From positions 7,650,905 to 7,714,904 of the forward strand of contig NC_037271.1 in the NCBI RefSeq assembly GCF_000002425.4: DNA of 64,000 nucleotides, read 5' to 3'. Positions within the stretch are counted from its first letter, which is position 1. The number at the start of each line of letters is the position of its first letter. A program made the translations under genes and the position numbers. The notes under the pieces are model-generated. The model searched no databases, had not been told where the DNA came from, and was given only the letters and a program-made list of their open reading frames with translations. Positions 23,111 to 36,159 of the stretch are shown in pieces. Source of the DNA: Physcomitrium patens (taxonomy: Eukaryota; Streptophyta; Bryopsida; Funariales; Funariaceae).

Positions 23111-24833
23111 ACCATGGTAATATATTTTCTTAAATGAGGCTTTTTTCCAAGAGTTCATCCAATATCTTTTGTAGCTCTTCAAGTTCGTTTGGTACTAGAC
23201 AATAAGTTGGTCAACTTGCTAGTTTAGCTCCAAGTAATAGTTCTATTTGAAAGGGGGTACTTCAATCATGAAGCATATTACTAGGTAGGTCGGTTGGAAA
23301 GACATCTAAATATTCTCATATAAGTTGCTTTATTTACTCTACTCCTTTGATTGTCTTGTCCACCATTGATGCAAGATTTGGAACCACCATATATATCAAT
23401 TATTTTTTTTGTATTTATTTTTTTCATTAAAGTTGTTCCTATGAATAAGTCTTTTATTACAAATTATCTTTCTTCTTTATTTGATATAAAGGTGCAAAGA
23501 GTCACATTGCTTCGACGACCTTTACAAGAGATTATTCTTCCTATTCAATCAATTTGCTTATTTTCCATCTCTAGCCATAACATACGAAGGATAACATCAT
23601 ATCTTAGCTTTGTCACTTTAAACCTTTCTCTTAAGATGTAGGTGTCAGTCAATCTCTAGGTTTTTTTTTCACATGTCTCATTCAATATGTTCTCTTAGTT
23701 ATCTGTAAGGTATATATTTCTTCGCTTGATTGTCTAAGTTTTAATTCCAAGCCACTTGACAATTTCAATTAAGATACAATTTTTTGTAGAGCCGCAATCT
23801 GTAAGCACTCAATATGATTGTCCTCTTAGTAGTTCCATTAGATGTACTAGTCAACTCTTATTATAGCTGCTTAAAGCCATGCCATTTATCTTTGAAAGAT
23901 AATAGCTATTTTTAGTATTGATCCTTTGTACCTTTATTAAGGAGCTTTGTTTTTTTTGCTTTGTCTCATTATCGACTTGGTGAGTTTCAAGATTATGAAC
24001 CTATTTTTATTTTGCTAGTGCTTGAATTTTGATGTTTTGTACAACCTCCAATCTAATGGCTTGGCTTTCGATAATAAAAACACAATTCCTTTTGTACCTA
24101 TATTTGTCATCTTTGTAGTATCAATGATCATTGTAGGACATCAATCTCCATTGATGTTGGTCGTTGTACTATAGTATTAGATAGTGGCATAAGACTTTGT
24201 ACTATAGACCTTGCTCCACAATTTCTAAAATCTATAGCATCAACCTTCTCTACAATCCAAATTGTATCTTCAAATATTTGTAGATCCCTTAGCTCTACCT
24301 CTTACTAGAACCCAAGTTTCAAATTTTGTAGGAATTGATCTATCATCTCCGCCTCTAAAACATTGTCAATTTAAAAACATAGAAACTTGAATTGAGAGAC
24401 ATAATCTTGTATTGATCTAGATTGTGTAAGTTTTGCTAACTAATTGTATCATATCTTCTTTATATTGATGGACCAAAATTGATTCTTAAATTCAGTCTCA
24501 AATTCCTCCTAATCACAAAATCCACCTTGAATTCCATAGCTTTGAAATCAATGTTTCTACCAAATGGTTGTTGCATCTCTCAAATAGTTTGTTGCATATA
24601 TAATTCTTTCAGTGGTATTTGTCCCAAATAATTGGAGGTATTGTTGTATGTTAAAGAACTATTGACATTCATCTTTTTGTCTTGAAGTCCAAGAGTATGT
24701 ACTAGGCTTATTCAATTTTAGCCTAGCAAATGTCAACTTTCTTGTCTTCAAGGCTTCTATTTGCCCTTACAAAGTAGCTATCTAGCCTAAAAGGTATTGT
24801 ATTTGAACTTTCATTTAAGAATTGCTCTGCCAT
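23110..24833 (-). pseudogene. gag, protease and RT N-terminus of element 3
   Basis: Gag starts MAEQFLNESSNTIPF. The zinc knuckle reads CFYYRKPSH, a stop, then IGGC, so its second Cys is Tyr and a stop follows the His. The protease motif is DCGSTKN, where D-S/T-G is expected. The RT approach segment PNELEELQKILDELLEK lies at about 23195-23140, before the insertion. There are many stops. No single open frame longer than about 60 codons survives. Confidence 0.65.
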
Positions 24834-24982
24834 ATCTTCTATGTAATTTCTCTATTGGATTTTACTATTATAATATCTTCTCACTTCCTAGTTGACTTTT
24901 TAAGAGTAGCTCATGGTAGCCTCAACACAATACTTAGTGTGACAACATAACTCACCTTAGACTAGATGATGACTATTGAGAC

Positions 24983-25542
24983 ACTACATGGACATACACA
25001 TGTAAGCTAGTAATCACTTGTATAAATAGGTAGAAGTAAATAGAAGTAACTAAAAGTAAGTTAATTTTATAATATCTTATATAGAAGCTTCTTAGAACCA
25101 TTATAAATATTGTTTTGACTTTATAGGTATCTATAATTGACTTTTTGGATTAGAAAAGTGGTCAATAATTTGGCCATGCGCCACACATGTTGTCAGCTTG
25201 AAGACGAAGATAACTTTATAGCCCACATGTAGAAAAACTTGCCTTCTAAGTCAAGGCATGTCTCTTACAAAGTTAATACATATTAGAGGTCTGATAGAAC
25301 ATCGCCACATAGTCCTTAGTTAGATAGTATATATAGAGATAAGAGTGAAGCCCTCTTCACTCTTATCAATTCTTTTTTTGCTTCTAGTCTACTTTCAAGA
25401 GTCTCCAGTTTCTTTGTCTTTTAGTAATAAGCCATTCCAATTTCTTTTTAATATACATACTTCTTTATTTCTATTTTGTTACTCTTTCTTTAACACGAAT
25501 TTTATTCATTTATACATCATCTTTTAGTTCATATCCTTGACA
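24983..25542 (+). repeat. 5' LTR of element 2 (family A)
   Basis: Family-A LTR with TATATATAGAGA near 25328. Its first bases (expected TGTCATGG) are altered to CTACATGG. It ends CCTTGACA. The leader that follows has ATATTAGAAC in place of the primer word ATATCAGAGC. Confidence 0.85.
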
Positions 25543-25699
25543 AATTGACAAGAGTACACTTACAATATTAGAACTTTGTCTTATCTTGATTAAGAGTGGA
25601 TTATCCCTTTTTCATGATAAGACATAAGCATATTAGAAGTTGTGGATTACCCTCTTTTAAACTGATATTGTTCTTAGTATTTTCTTTGTCATCAAGTCC

Positions 25700-26599
25700 T
25701 TTTCTTTACTTCATGAAGATATAGACATGATTAGAGCTGCTTCAACATCTGCACTAAATCATGTCCCTCTACCCATGGTAGAACATCCTTCAAGTATTAG
25801 AGAACTAAGAGTTACTTTGCCTGAGAAGTTTCATGGTACAAGATCCAAATTTTGAGGATTTATCAATCAAGTATAACTTGTGATTGAACTTCAACCTCAA
25901 AACTATCCGATTCTAGGATCACAAGTTAGATTCATTGGTACACTTCTTTTAGGTTTAGTACTATCATGGTTTTCAACTTTTTTTGAACAACAAGATCTAA
26001 TATTAGATAATCTGGAAGCATTTTTGGCAAAAGTTTGATCCATGTATGGAGAATATGATACAACTCGTGTTGCAACGAACAAGATCTATATTTTGTGATA
26101 AGGTAATTAATCAGTAATATTATTTGCTTCATAGTTTAGACAATTTACAACTGATATCAAGTAAGATGATGCTGCACTTATTAGCCAATTTTTCTATGGA
26201 TTATAATATAAAATAAAAAAATTGATGCTTAACTTACGTGACCTTCAAACATTGAGTCAAATAATTGACTTTGCTATGAAATACGACAATCAACTTTTTG
26301 AATTTTAATCTAAAAGTTATACAAATAGACCTCAATGTTACTATAATTCAATGACAATACCAACATCTCTTCAATACATACATTCTAAAAAAGAAGATAT
26401 GCAAATTGATGCAGTATGTTTTAAACTTCTTACCGAGCAAGAAAAGACTCATTGCCGTCAAGAAGGTTTATACTTATATTATGGAGAAACTAAACACATT
26501 ACTCAACATTATCCAAAGAAGTGAAAAAATTACAAAATGAAGAGTACATCTGTCAAAGAAGACAATGTAATACAAAATAAATTTGTCCAGCTATAATAG
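25700..26599 (+). pseudogene. gag of element 2
   Basis: Aligns with the gag of element 1, with many stops. The zinc knuckle region (about 26470-26520) reads YLYYGETKHITQHY. All three Cys of C-x2-C-x4-H-x4-C have become Tyr while the His remains. Each is a TGT/TGC to TAT/TAC change, that is, a deaminated C on the other strand. The gag frame ends at TAG 26597-26599, with pol overlapping in the -1 frame. Confidence 0.8.
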
Positions 26600-29334
26600 A
26601 GACCATACAGTTGGAATCTTGTATAATTTCTAATAAAGGTCCTATCTTCTTCTCAGAATCCTCTCTTTATTTTATAATAGATGTACATTTAGGACCTAAT
26701 AATTATAAAGCCTCTACCTTGATAGATTCAGGAATCTCACCTTGTTTCTTAGATGTAGAATTTGTTAAAAGTCATAAAATATTATTAGTACAAAAAACCA
26801 TACATGTTCATGTAGAAGTCATAGATAGTCATCCGTTGTCTTTTAGAGATATTATTCATGAAATACTTCCTATACATGTAGAAATAAATGGTCATAATAG
26901 TTGCACAATCTTTAATATAATTAAATCTTCCTCTAATCTAGTCTTTTTAGGTTTATCATAGTTAGAAAAATATAATCCTTATATAGATTGGATTTTTCAT
27001 ATCCTTGAATTTTCTAAAAGAATAATTAAGAGTAAAATTAATCCAATAGAATGTCACAAGTCTAGTGCAATTAAACCTATGTTTATAGATGCAAGAGCTT
27101 TTTTACTGACTGCAAAAGAAGGAACACCTTATGTCATTTATGCGACACCTATTTCTAATGATGCAAAGACTTCAAGTGGCATTCTCAGCCAATATCAAGA
27201 ATTTCAAGATATATTTAAGAGGAAGAATGCAAATACTCTTCCACAACATCATCTCTATGACTGCTCAATTGACCTTTAAGAAAGAGCACAACCACCATTT
27301 GGACCAATCTGTAGTTTATTACAAAATGAATTGACTGAAATCAAAAAATATATTGAAGAGAATTTGGCCAAGAATTTTATATGCCATTCCAAATCATTAA
27401 CAGGAGCTCCAATCTTATTTGTAATGAAGAAAGATAGATCATTGTGGATATGTATTGATTATTAAGAACTCAATAAGATCACCATCAAGAATAGATACCT
27501 TCTACTTTTGATATCCAAACTTTTCGATCAACTAAATCAAGTTAAGATCTACATCAAAATAGATCTATGAGAAGCATACAATCTAGTATATATTAAAGAA
27601 AGAGATGAATGGCAGACTGCATTTCAAACTAGGTATGGGCATTTTTGAATACAACATCAAGCCTTTTGAACTTATAAATGTACTGATGATTTTTTAACAT
27701 TTAATGAATGATTTTTTTTTAGAGTTTGTAGACGATTTTGTTGTTTATTATTTGGATGATATCTTGATCTATTTTAAGAATATAGATGAACATGAACTTC
27801 ATGTTTGTCATGTATTACAAAAATTAAGATATGCGAGACTCTATGCCAAGATAGAAAAGTGTGTATTCTACACTACTCAAGTCAAATTTTTAGGATACTT
27901 CATTTCAAATGATGGACTTATGATAGATCTTAAGAAAATTCAAATGATTATAGATTTGAAGATTCCAAAAACAATAAAAGATGTCTATTGCTTTTTGGAC
28001 TTTGCCAATTATTATCAAATCTTCATCAAAGACTTCTCTCGAGTTGCAGCTTTACTTATATGTTTGACTTGCAAAGAAAAACTTGAGTGGAGTAAAGAAG
28101 TTAAAGCATTTTTTGAAACTTTGAAGTCAGTCTCTATTTCTGCACCAATCTTATATTACATCAATTTTTTTAAGGTATTTTTTATTGAAAAAAATGCATC
28201 AAACTTTGCTTTGGATGTCGTATTATCACAAATGCAAACAGATGATAAATTTCACTTAGTAGCTTTTTATTCTAAAAAAATTTCAGTAGCCAAGATTAAC
28301 TATAAAATCTATGACAAAGAACTTCTTACAATCATAGATTCATTTGAAGAATGGCATCATCATCTAAAAGGTGCATCTTATCCAATCACCATATATATGG
28401 ATCACAAAAATCTTGAGTACTTTATGTCAATATATATTTTAAATTGTTACCAAGCCCATTGAAGTATGTCTTTATCAAGATTTGATTTCAAGATCACATA
28501 TTGACCTGAAAAACAACAAGGTTTGCCAAACATCCTTTCTAGATGTTCTTATCTTATACCAAAAGAAGGAAATGCATCTTTTGATTAGCAAAGAATAATT
28601 CTCTTGAAGCTAGAGTATTTTCATCTTTGAGTAATGAAATCAATATTGACTATTGATTCTACCTTTGTAAAATAAATCCAATGAAGTATGTCTTTTGATC
28701 TTCTTATTCAGAATATCAAAAATCTTTCTTTTAAGTCCTAAGATATTTCTAAATTTGAGTTCAAAAACAACCTATTCTATTTTGAAGGTCGATTATATGT
28801 TCTAAAAGAAGAAGCACGATTACGTATTTTTCAAGTACATCTTGACTTTCCAGCAGAAGGATATTTTGGATACAAGAAGACTTTACAACTTATATCCATA
28901 GATTTTTGGTGGCCACAAATGTGGAAGGATGTGAAAGACTTTGTTCAGTCATGCAATATTTGCTCAAGATCAAAAAATCCTTGTCATCGACCTTACAAAC
29001 TTCTTTGACCATTACCTATTACAGAACAACCATGGTCTTTTATTTCTATGGATTTTATCACGGATCTTCCAATCTCAGGTTCTTATGACTCTGTATTCAT
29101 GTTGGTATATCATTTTACTAAGATGACATATTTTATACCATGTACAAAATCTATCACAAGTGAAGAAATAACTAAACTCTTTCTTGACAACATCTATTGC
29201 TATCATGGATTATTCAAGAATATTATATTAGATATAGGAACTCAATTTGTATCAAGATTTTGGCACACTCTTATCAAGATTCTAAAAGTGGATATAGACT
29301 ATCTTTGACATTCCATCCTCAAACTGATGGACAA
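26600..29334 (+). pseudogene. pol of element 2 up to the first insertion
   Basis: The protease motif is LIDSGIS (about 26725). The RT catalytic block YYLDDILIYF (about 27750) is intact. A 252-codon frame (27704-28462) covers the RT end, connection and RNase H. Integrase has DFITDLPISGSYD (29048), and the second Asp motif reads LDIGTQF where relatives have SDRGTQF. It stops at the insertion just after the DGQSE-like codons, so the third catalytic acid is at the very break. Stops are scattered elsewhere. Confidence 0.83.
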
Positions 29335-30655
29335 TCGGAGAGTTGTTATATCGTGTGATTTGCTATCTGGGAATATATTGGATATCTAGCTATATAGAGT
29401 TTAGCTTAAATTTTTATATGAATCTTATCTTACCTTCCAAAACTCCTTAAATTTATATAAAACTTAAAATATAACAAAATCCCTTCAAAACATATTTTTC
29501 TTGTGAAGGATTTTCTCTTTCTAAACTTTAAAAACTCCTGATCTAACTATTTAGTTTGTCTCAAATATATAGAATAGATAAAATTTACCCTTAAGTTTTA
29601 CTACAAAAAAAATCTAATTGTAAATTCACTCCCGATCTTTTGGCATCTAGAAAACCCTAGTAGATGCTCTAAATCCTCATTTATAAGCACCTAAGTACTA
29701 TTTTCTTAATATCTCAAGAACCCAATACTCAAATGTTATTAAATTTGTTTACAAAGTTTATTAATATAAATTTACATATTTCTTGAAATTTTGAGCCAAA
29801 ACTTTATCAAATTACTCAAAATATAGTTCAAGACACAACCACTAGTAAATCAAGTTACTTACTACCCTTAGATTGTATGTGCTATTTTCAAAATCCAACA
29901 ACTCCTTCACTTCAACTTGGAATCTAGTAAGCAATATATAAAAAATATAGCCGCAAAAGTGTTATCTTCAATCGTAATTTTTGATCCTCAATTGTCTTTT
30001 GTATACGTGTGTTATGTCAAAAATAGTGACAATAGCTGCCATATCAACACCTTAACTTTGAGTGCCTATATCTCTTTCACATAAACTCCAAATCATATAA
30101 GATTTTTACCAAAATCATAGTCAAAAATCTAAACTTGCTGATCCTAGCCTTCAAAACTCAAATGGCTCCAAAAAACTAACCCTAATCTCTAATATGGCCT
30201 CAGGCAGCCTCCTCAAAGCCTATTGGTCATGATTTTTGACCAATAGGAATGGAGATTTTCATCATCCATCGCCATTCATCTATACGAATGTCCTAAACTC
30301 TCTTTTTATTACCAAAATCCTTCTCCAGCTCTTTTCTTTACAAGATTTATTCAATATATGTCCTAAAAACCAAATTAAAGAACCAAAATAAGACTTCAAG
30401 GGTCACCAATGTCTAATAAAGGTGACTGAATATTTAAAGTTACTACCAAAAAAATCAATTTCAAAAGCTATTATCAAAAGAAAATAAAGTTATCCAAATT
30501 CTAATAGTAATCCTTTTAAACAACCTCCTTTTAAAGTAGTAATTTAATCACATTCTACAACCAACTAAAATCTAGTAACATAGCTCTTGCCATGTTGTTA
30601 AGTAAATTGTACATTGAATATATAATCACATTATTTTCACATGGTAGTTAAACCA
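29335..30655. repeat. LTR-like insertion in the integrase of element 2
   Basis: About 1.3 kb, with ends forming an imperfect terminal inverted match: GTTGTTATATCGTG on the left, GTTGTTGTATTGTG as the complement of the right end. TG...CA termini are also possible. It has no coding potential. It is homologous to 21865-23110. I could not find a clear target duplication, so solo LTR versus non-autonomous DNA transposon is open. Confidence 0.55.
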
Positions 30656-30766
30656 CAATACAACAACATATTAATCAAGTTTTGGAATAGTATCTAAGAT
30701 GTATCATCAACTATCAATAAGATGATTGGACAATTTTTTTGCGATTGGCAGAGTTTGCTTATAATA
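30656..30766 (+). pseudogene. Integrase segment of element 2 between two insertions
   Basis: This 110-bp piece aligns with 6360-6450 of element 1 (TTAATCAAGTTTTGGA through GATGATTGGACAATT and CAGAGTTTGCTTA). It proves that the two flanking blocks are separate insertions. Confidence 0.85.
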
Positions 30767-33021
30767 TGTCAACTCTAGATAATGTTCTAAGATCAAATTT
30801 TATATTTTTTTCGTATTTTGTAATAATTAAACAAGTTAGATTATGATTAATATAAGTAAAATCTAGTTTTATAGAATTTTGAGGATTATAACCTTTGATG
30901 GTACAAATCTTAACCTAATTCTTTAAATTGGATTAATTAGGACCAAAATCATAGACTTTAAAAAATTAGAATAGCAAGTTAATTAGTTTTAGTAATTTAG
31001 AAATTATATTCATTGCTATAAGAATTGATTGAGAGCCTATGAATTTACTTCCAATCATCTTATATGATTTAGAATGAATTAAAATCATAAGCTTTTAAAA
31101 GGGATTCTAGTAAGAATAAGCAAGGACAATTTGAAGTTTTTCTCTTAATTCAACAAATTCAAGGAATAAGGTGGCTTTTCTAATTAATGGAAGCCTTCCA
31201 AATGCAATGGCAGCAATGGATTTGCCTCATGGAGTGAAGGAAACAAGATCAGCACCTCTCCACCAAATTACAAGTGGAGCCATGAAGATGTCATTTTTGA
31301 AAGAATTTTCAATAATTGCCAAAACTCTTGGAGGTAAAAAGTTCATAAAAATTACATATGAATGTGGATTGAGACAGATGAGTAGTCAATCCTAGCATAA
31401 AAAGGTGTTTTAAACACAATGATGAAGTTAGATTTACAAAAAAAATGATTTTTTGACCACTTACAAGAGCCATCAATCTTAGTGAAGGCATTAGCTCTTG
31501 GATGAATGAAGGCCATAGATCTACATTAGGGATCTTAGAGATCAAGGGTGGAGATGTGGCCGCCCTCCCACAAGCCACCATTCAATACTATAAGAGTGGC
31601 TTGGTTTTCCAAGCCCTCTCTCTCTCTCTTTTGATGAAGGGCAAAGCGATGCCAAATCTTGGCCTAAAATCCTAATTCCAATTTCATTTTGGATCCTAAT
31701 ACTCATTGTGCACCTTGTGAATGTGTGATAATTGATTTTATATTGTGGATGGTGCTTATTGTGGTTTAGAAGGCACTCCCTTAGAATTAATGGTTTCCAA
31801 ATACTTCCATAATTAAGTGGGTTTGAAGGGCCTCGGATTTTGTCTTTGGTCTTTTTAATTTTTGTAGTGAATTTTTTTGAGCACATATCTATTACTGTTA
31901 GCTTTCCAGCGAGCTCAAGCTTGCTCAAGTTGGAGCTAAAACAAATGTTTTGTGAATTTTTGAGTGTGAGGGGGTCGGCTGCCTTGGCAGTTTGGGTCAC
32001 CAGTCTTTGAAAAGATATTTCTCAGTGCTGTTTACTTAAAAAATTATTTAATTTCAAGAATAAGAGCACATACAAGTTTAGCTTCCAATGGTGCAAGTTT
32101 GATTACATTTGAAGCAGATCCGAATTTTTGGTGCATTTTGGAGTGAAGGATGGTAAGCTGCCATGACGGTCTCGGTTATTCAAAATTGAAGGAGCATTGC
32201 ACATGCCTCACGTATTAGAGTGCAACTAAGTTTCTTGGAGCAAGAGCGTCTTCAAGTTAGGTTTCTAATCAAGAAAAAATCATCAGAATTGAAGCTGATA
32301 CAAATGGTTGGAAAATTTTGGAGTAGAAGAGAGTTGCTACCCTAAATTCTTGGTCATTATCAAGGTGCCTTCTCTTCATCCCTCTTAGTTTTTATTTTTT
32401 CTTTTATTTTTACAATAACTTGTAACTTCCATATGTAAACTTTGAAATTTAACTTTTACTTTTTACTTTTAATTTTTACTTTTTACTTTTTATTTAATCA
32501 AAAACTTTATTATTTATTTTCAATTTGTTAAAAATTAAAACTTTTAATTTTTACTTAAGATTTTACCTTTACTATGGATTAATAATAATAACTAAATTAA
32601 TTATTCTTACCACAAATTATTTAAGAAGTAATAATTTATATATTTTAAAAAATATAATAATAATAATAATAGTAATAATAATAAATAAAAATAAAAGAAA
32701 ATAAAAGAAAAAATAAAAAAATAAAAAAAACCTAATAGAAGAGAAAAAAAAAGAAAAAAAAATATTTAAAACTAAATTATATAATTAGAATTAAAAGAAG
32801 GAATTATTTTGTATGAAGTTTAATGAGTGAATTATCATTGTGAATGTAAATAGTGATTGGAAGATTTGATTAATAACTTGATGTTTTAAGAGTAACAACT
32901 AATGATTGGATTAAAATTTAAATAATAGCCTTACTTTTAAATTCTCCTAATTAAGTCACTTTTTATGAACTAAAATAAACTTTCAACTAGTAGAGGTTTA
33001 TTTGAATTCACATTTTGGTGC
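30767..33021 (+). repeat. 5' LTR of the gag-only element
   Basis: About 2.25 kb and non-coding, with A/T-rich simple sequence at 32440-32760. Its 3' end (32767-33021) matches 38254-38545 directly. Its first ~1.9 kb match 36160-38161 in inverted orientation. The short frame at 31171-31395 is shared with the inverted copy but with different stops, so I do not call it a gene. Confidence 0.8.
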
Positions 33022-34450
33022 GTTTGCCGAGAAGAAAATCCTATAAGTCTTAGGCTTGCTTAGAAAGTAATTGTTTATTGTTTTTGGTTATTTAATTGAT
33101 TTACTTTGTATTAGTACAATCTCTTGGTGTTGTTGTGGATTGTGTATCAAGAAAATCAAGTGAAGAGGTCGCTTGAAAGGTTTTAAGGTAAAAAAGAAGT
33201 AAGCTTAATTACAGGTTTAGGAATTTTATAAGGATTAGAATTAGATTAATATTAGAGGAGTATCTTCATCAAAGGTGGAACTCTTCTTCAAACTTGGTCA
33301 TCACTCCTCCTCTTTGTTGATTTCTTATTGAGGGCCCATTTCTAGTCGTTGAAAGGATTTGATCACCCTCTCTATCCCTCGTATCCTCTCTTTTCATCTA
33401 ATTGTAAAAATCTTGTTGGCGGCAATTCTCTAGTGTTAGAGGGATTTAATCACCTTCTCCATCTATTATATCCTTTTTATTCACACGTGTAGTATAGAAA
33501 AGAGTTTTCAAACAAAAAATTGGAAGTTACTTCACTAAAAATTCAATAAAATATTAGAAAAAAAATAAAATAAAATAAAATAAAATCAATAATATCAAAA
33601 TTCAAAGGCTACATTTTAAGATAAGTTTTCTTGAGATAATCAATTAAGCTATTTAAATTATTATTAAAATTAACAGAGGTTGTAGGATTAGAAGCAAAGA
33701 GCTAGAAGAAGATATTTGGTACATGGAAAGCATAAATTCAAGTAAGTTCTCAGCATTTGTGAATTATTTTAATTATTTAAAATTTTAGTGCATAAACTTG
33801 GAGCAAAGAGCAAAGAATTAGAGGGTAGAATTTAGGAGGAAGAAGTAGAAGAGGTATTCATCAACTCCCTCTTCTAAGACTTGGATGTAGTAGGTTAGAA
33901 TAGAACCTTCACCACGTAACCTACCCTAAAAATTAATTAGTGAACGATTAAGGAAATTGTTTAGAATTTTTAGTGTGATAATTCATTAATAAGTGTCAAG
34001 GTGGTTGGCAATGCAGTCAATTTCTACAAAGTGGATTGATGCATGCAAGGAATTCTTTTGGTTAGTAAAACCTTGGCATTAACCAAGTAGTAGGTAATTT
34101 CCTAACTCCATTGGTCTAAAAGATAAAAAAAAAAAAAAAAAACTTGAGCTCCCTGCTAGCAACAAAATGCCTTTGCATTGAATGTCGATTAGGATCAGTC
34201 CCACACAAGGTTGTTTTGTATAATAGTTTAAGAGAAGAAAAGACTTGCTTGGGATAATATTCAATTTAAATATTATTCTTTTATATTATTTTTGTTATAT
34301 TTTCATTCCCTGTTGAAAAGAGTGTTTAAATAGGATGAAGGTGAATAAAATACAATACATGAAAAATTAAATTCTATGATTAATTGATCTGGTTTATTTT
34401 AATTGTCTTATTTTTATTTTTTAAAGATGACATCGTGATCGTAGAAGTTA

Positions 34451-36030
34451 ATGTACCATTCTATTAGGTTTCATAAATCAATATCAGTAGAACCTTTAGA
34501 AAATCTAAAATCTTTAAGAACTATTAGACCTCCCTTGCCAAATTCTAGGACTTCAACGAGTGAACCTGAATTAAACACACCTAGAGATCTCTTTGATGAA
34601 TTTGAAAACTTTTTCTTAGGTAATTTTGAAGAAAATTTATTAAAAGTGTTATCAAATTTTTTAGTAGATAGTAGAAGTAATTTGGATGAAGAAATTATTC
34701 ACTCATCTAAACCACAAGAGAAAATGGATCCGAATTGGGCAGAAGGGAAAGAACCACCACCCATACCAATTAATCCCTTAGTTCAACTAAAGATTTTATC
34801 TATTTGAGTCCCAGAAGGACTTAATGCTGCTTTGATGCTGCCTAATCTTCCTATCTTTAGAGGTATAAGGGATGAAGATCCTTCAACTTATGTAGAGTAT
34901 TTTATAGAAATACTTACTATGTATTTGATAACGGACGGGCTTTATTATTTAGTGTGGTTTCCAACTACATTAAAAGAGGAGGCATATGAGTGGTATCATA
35001 ATCACTCTTCCAACACCTTTTTAAGTTGAGATATGATCCAATAATTTTTTTTAGAATATTTTTAGCTTGAAGTAGGACAAAATATGGCCTTAATGACTTT
35101 ATCATCCTTTAGGCAAGGGAAGGATGAAGACATTATGTCATATATTTGACAATTTAAATTAGTAGTCACAAGGTTTGTAGGAACCTTATTCTCAAATGAT
35201 ACCTTCAAGCATTTCTTCACTCAAGGATTTACTAAAAAAAAAACAATCAAAGAAATCCTCCATGCACATCCTAACAATCTAATAGTTGTCAAGAATATAT
35301 CAAAAGAAGTGGAACAAATAAATAAGGAGCATGAATGGCTGTGGCATAAAGAAGACCACAATATCCTTAGCTTTATACCTATACATGCTAGGATTCTTTA
35401 TGAATCAAGTTTTCAAACATATGAACAACCATCGATGATTCCCACAACTCTAAGAGCTTATGCCTTATCTTTAAATAGTAGGCCTCCACTTCCTTCATTA
35501 GTCTTGACATATCCTATTGAAAATAATAAGTAGAAGGAAGATTTATAAAAAGAGATGAAGGCATCTCAATTAGAGTTTCAAATCCAAATCTCTCATCAAA
35601 TAAAATTGATGATAGAATAATTAGCTAGATTAGCTAGAAACTCCAATCCCAACCCTCTCCCATCTCCTAATGAGTCAGGAAGACATACAACTGGATTATG
35701 GTGCACTCAATGTAGACACTCATGGTATTTGTCTCAATTCTGTAATTCCATACCCTCACAAAATCAATCTTTTCAATTATATGTCCTTCCATATAATAGT
35801 CAAATCTTTAAAGGTGATAATTTGAGGCAACAAGGGATTAATTCTAAGAATCAAGGTCTTAGAAATCAAACAAGATAATAAGTAGATTTTCATGCATTTT
35901 GTAGAAAAAGACACCCACTTCACCAATGTTGGATAGAAAATTAAATAGAATGCAGAAATTATGGTGGTAACTATGAGGCCAAATTCCACTAATTGATGAA
36001 ACCTATGCCACACAATAAGTCCAAGAGGTG
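34451..36030 (+). pseudogene. gag of the nested LARD-like element
   Basis: The N-terminus (118 codons from 34451) is Pro-rich. The Gag core follows: MLPNLPIFRGIRDEDPSTYV (34832) and LKEEAYEWYHNHSSNTFL, the typical EWY Gag-core signature. FRQGKDEDIMSYI and a long helix (35100-35340) come next. Two degraded Cys/His stretches follow (CTQCRHSWYLSQFC at about 35700, and CRKRHPLHQC at about 35905). Several stops interrupt it. No pol sequence follows. Confidence 0.75.
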
Positions 36031-36159
36031 AAATTGGAGAGCTCTCAATTATGTAATTATTAAATTAATTTAAATCTTTATATTAAAAATTCAATTAGTT
36101 TTAGGCCTTCCAAGCAATGATTACCAAATTTAAATTAATATGTTAAATGAAATTTACTA

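Larger units (their letters stand above)
18640..24982 (-). mobile_element. Element 3: second chromovirus lineage, minus strand, interrupted
   Basis: Minus-strand order: gag (start ATG at 24833-24831, broken zinc knuckle at about 24040-24090), protease (DCGSTKN, about 23795), N-terminal RT (to about 23110), an insertion (about 21865-23110), remaining RT and RNase H (21862-20600), integrase and chromodomain (about 20500-19090), then an LTR-like block (18640-19135). That block recurs at about 40330-40835, to the right of element 2. This suggests element 2 inserted into the leader of element 3 and pushed its 5' LTR 15 kb away. The sequence is heavily decayed. Confidence 0.7.

Noticed and set aside
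31171-31395. Possible small gene shared with the minus strand at 37578-37817
   Set aside because: The similarity exists because both lie in copies of one LTR (one inverted); frames differ in stops and no start or codon conservation is evident.
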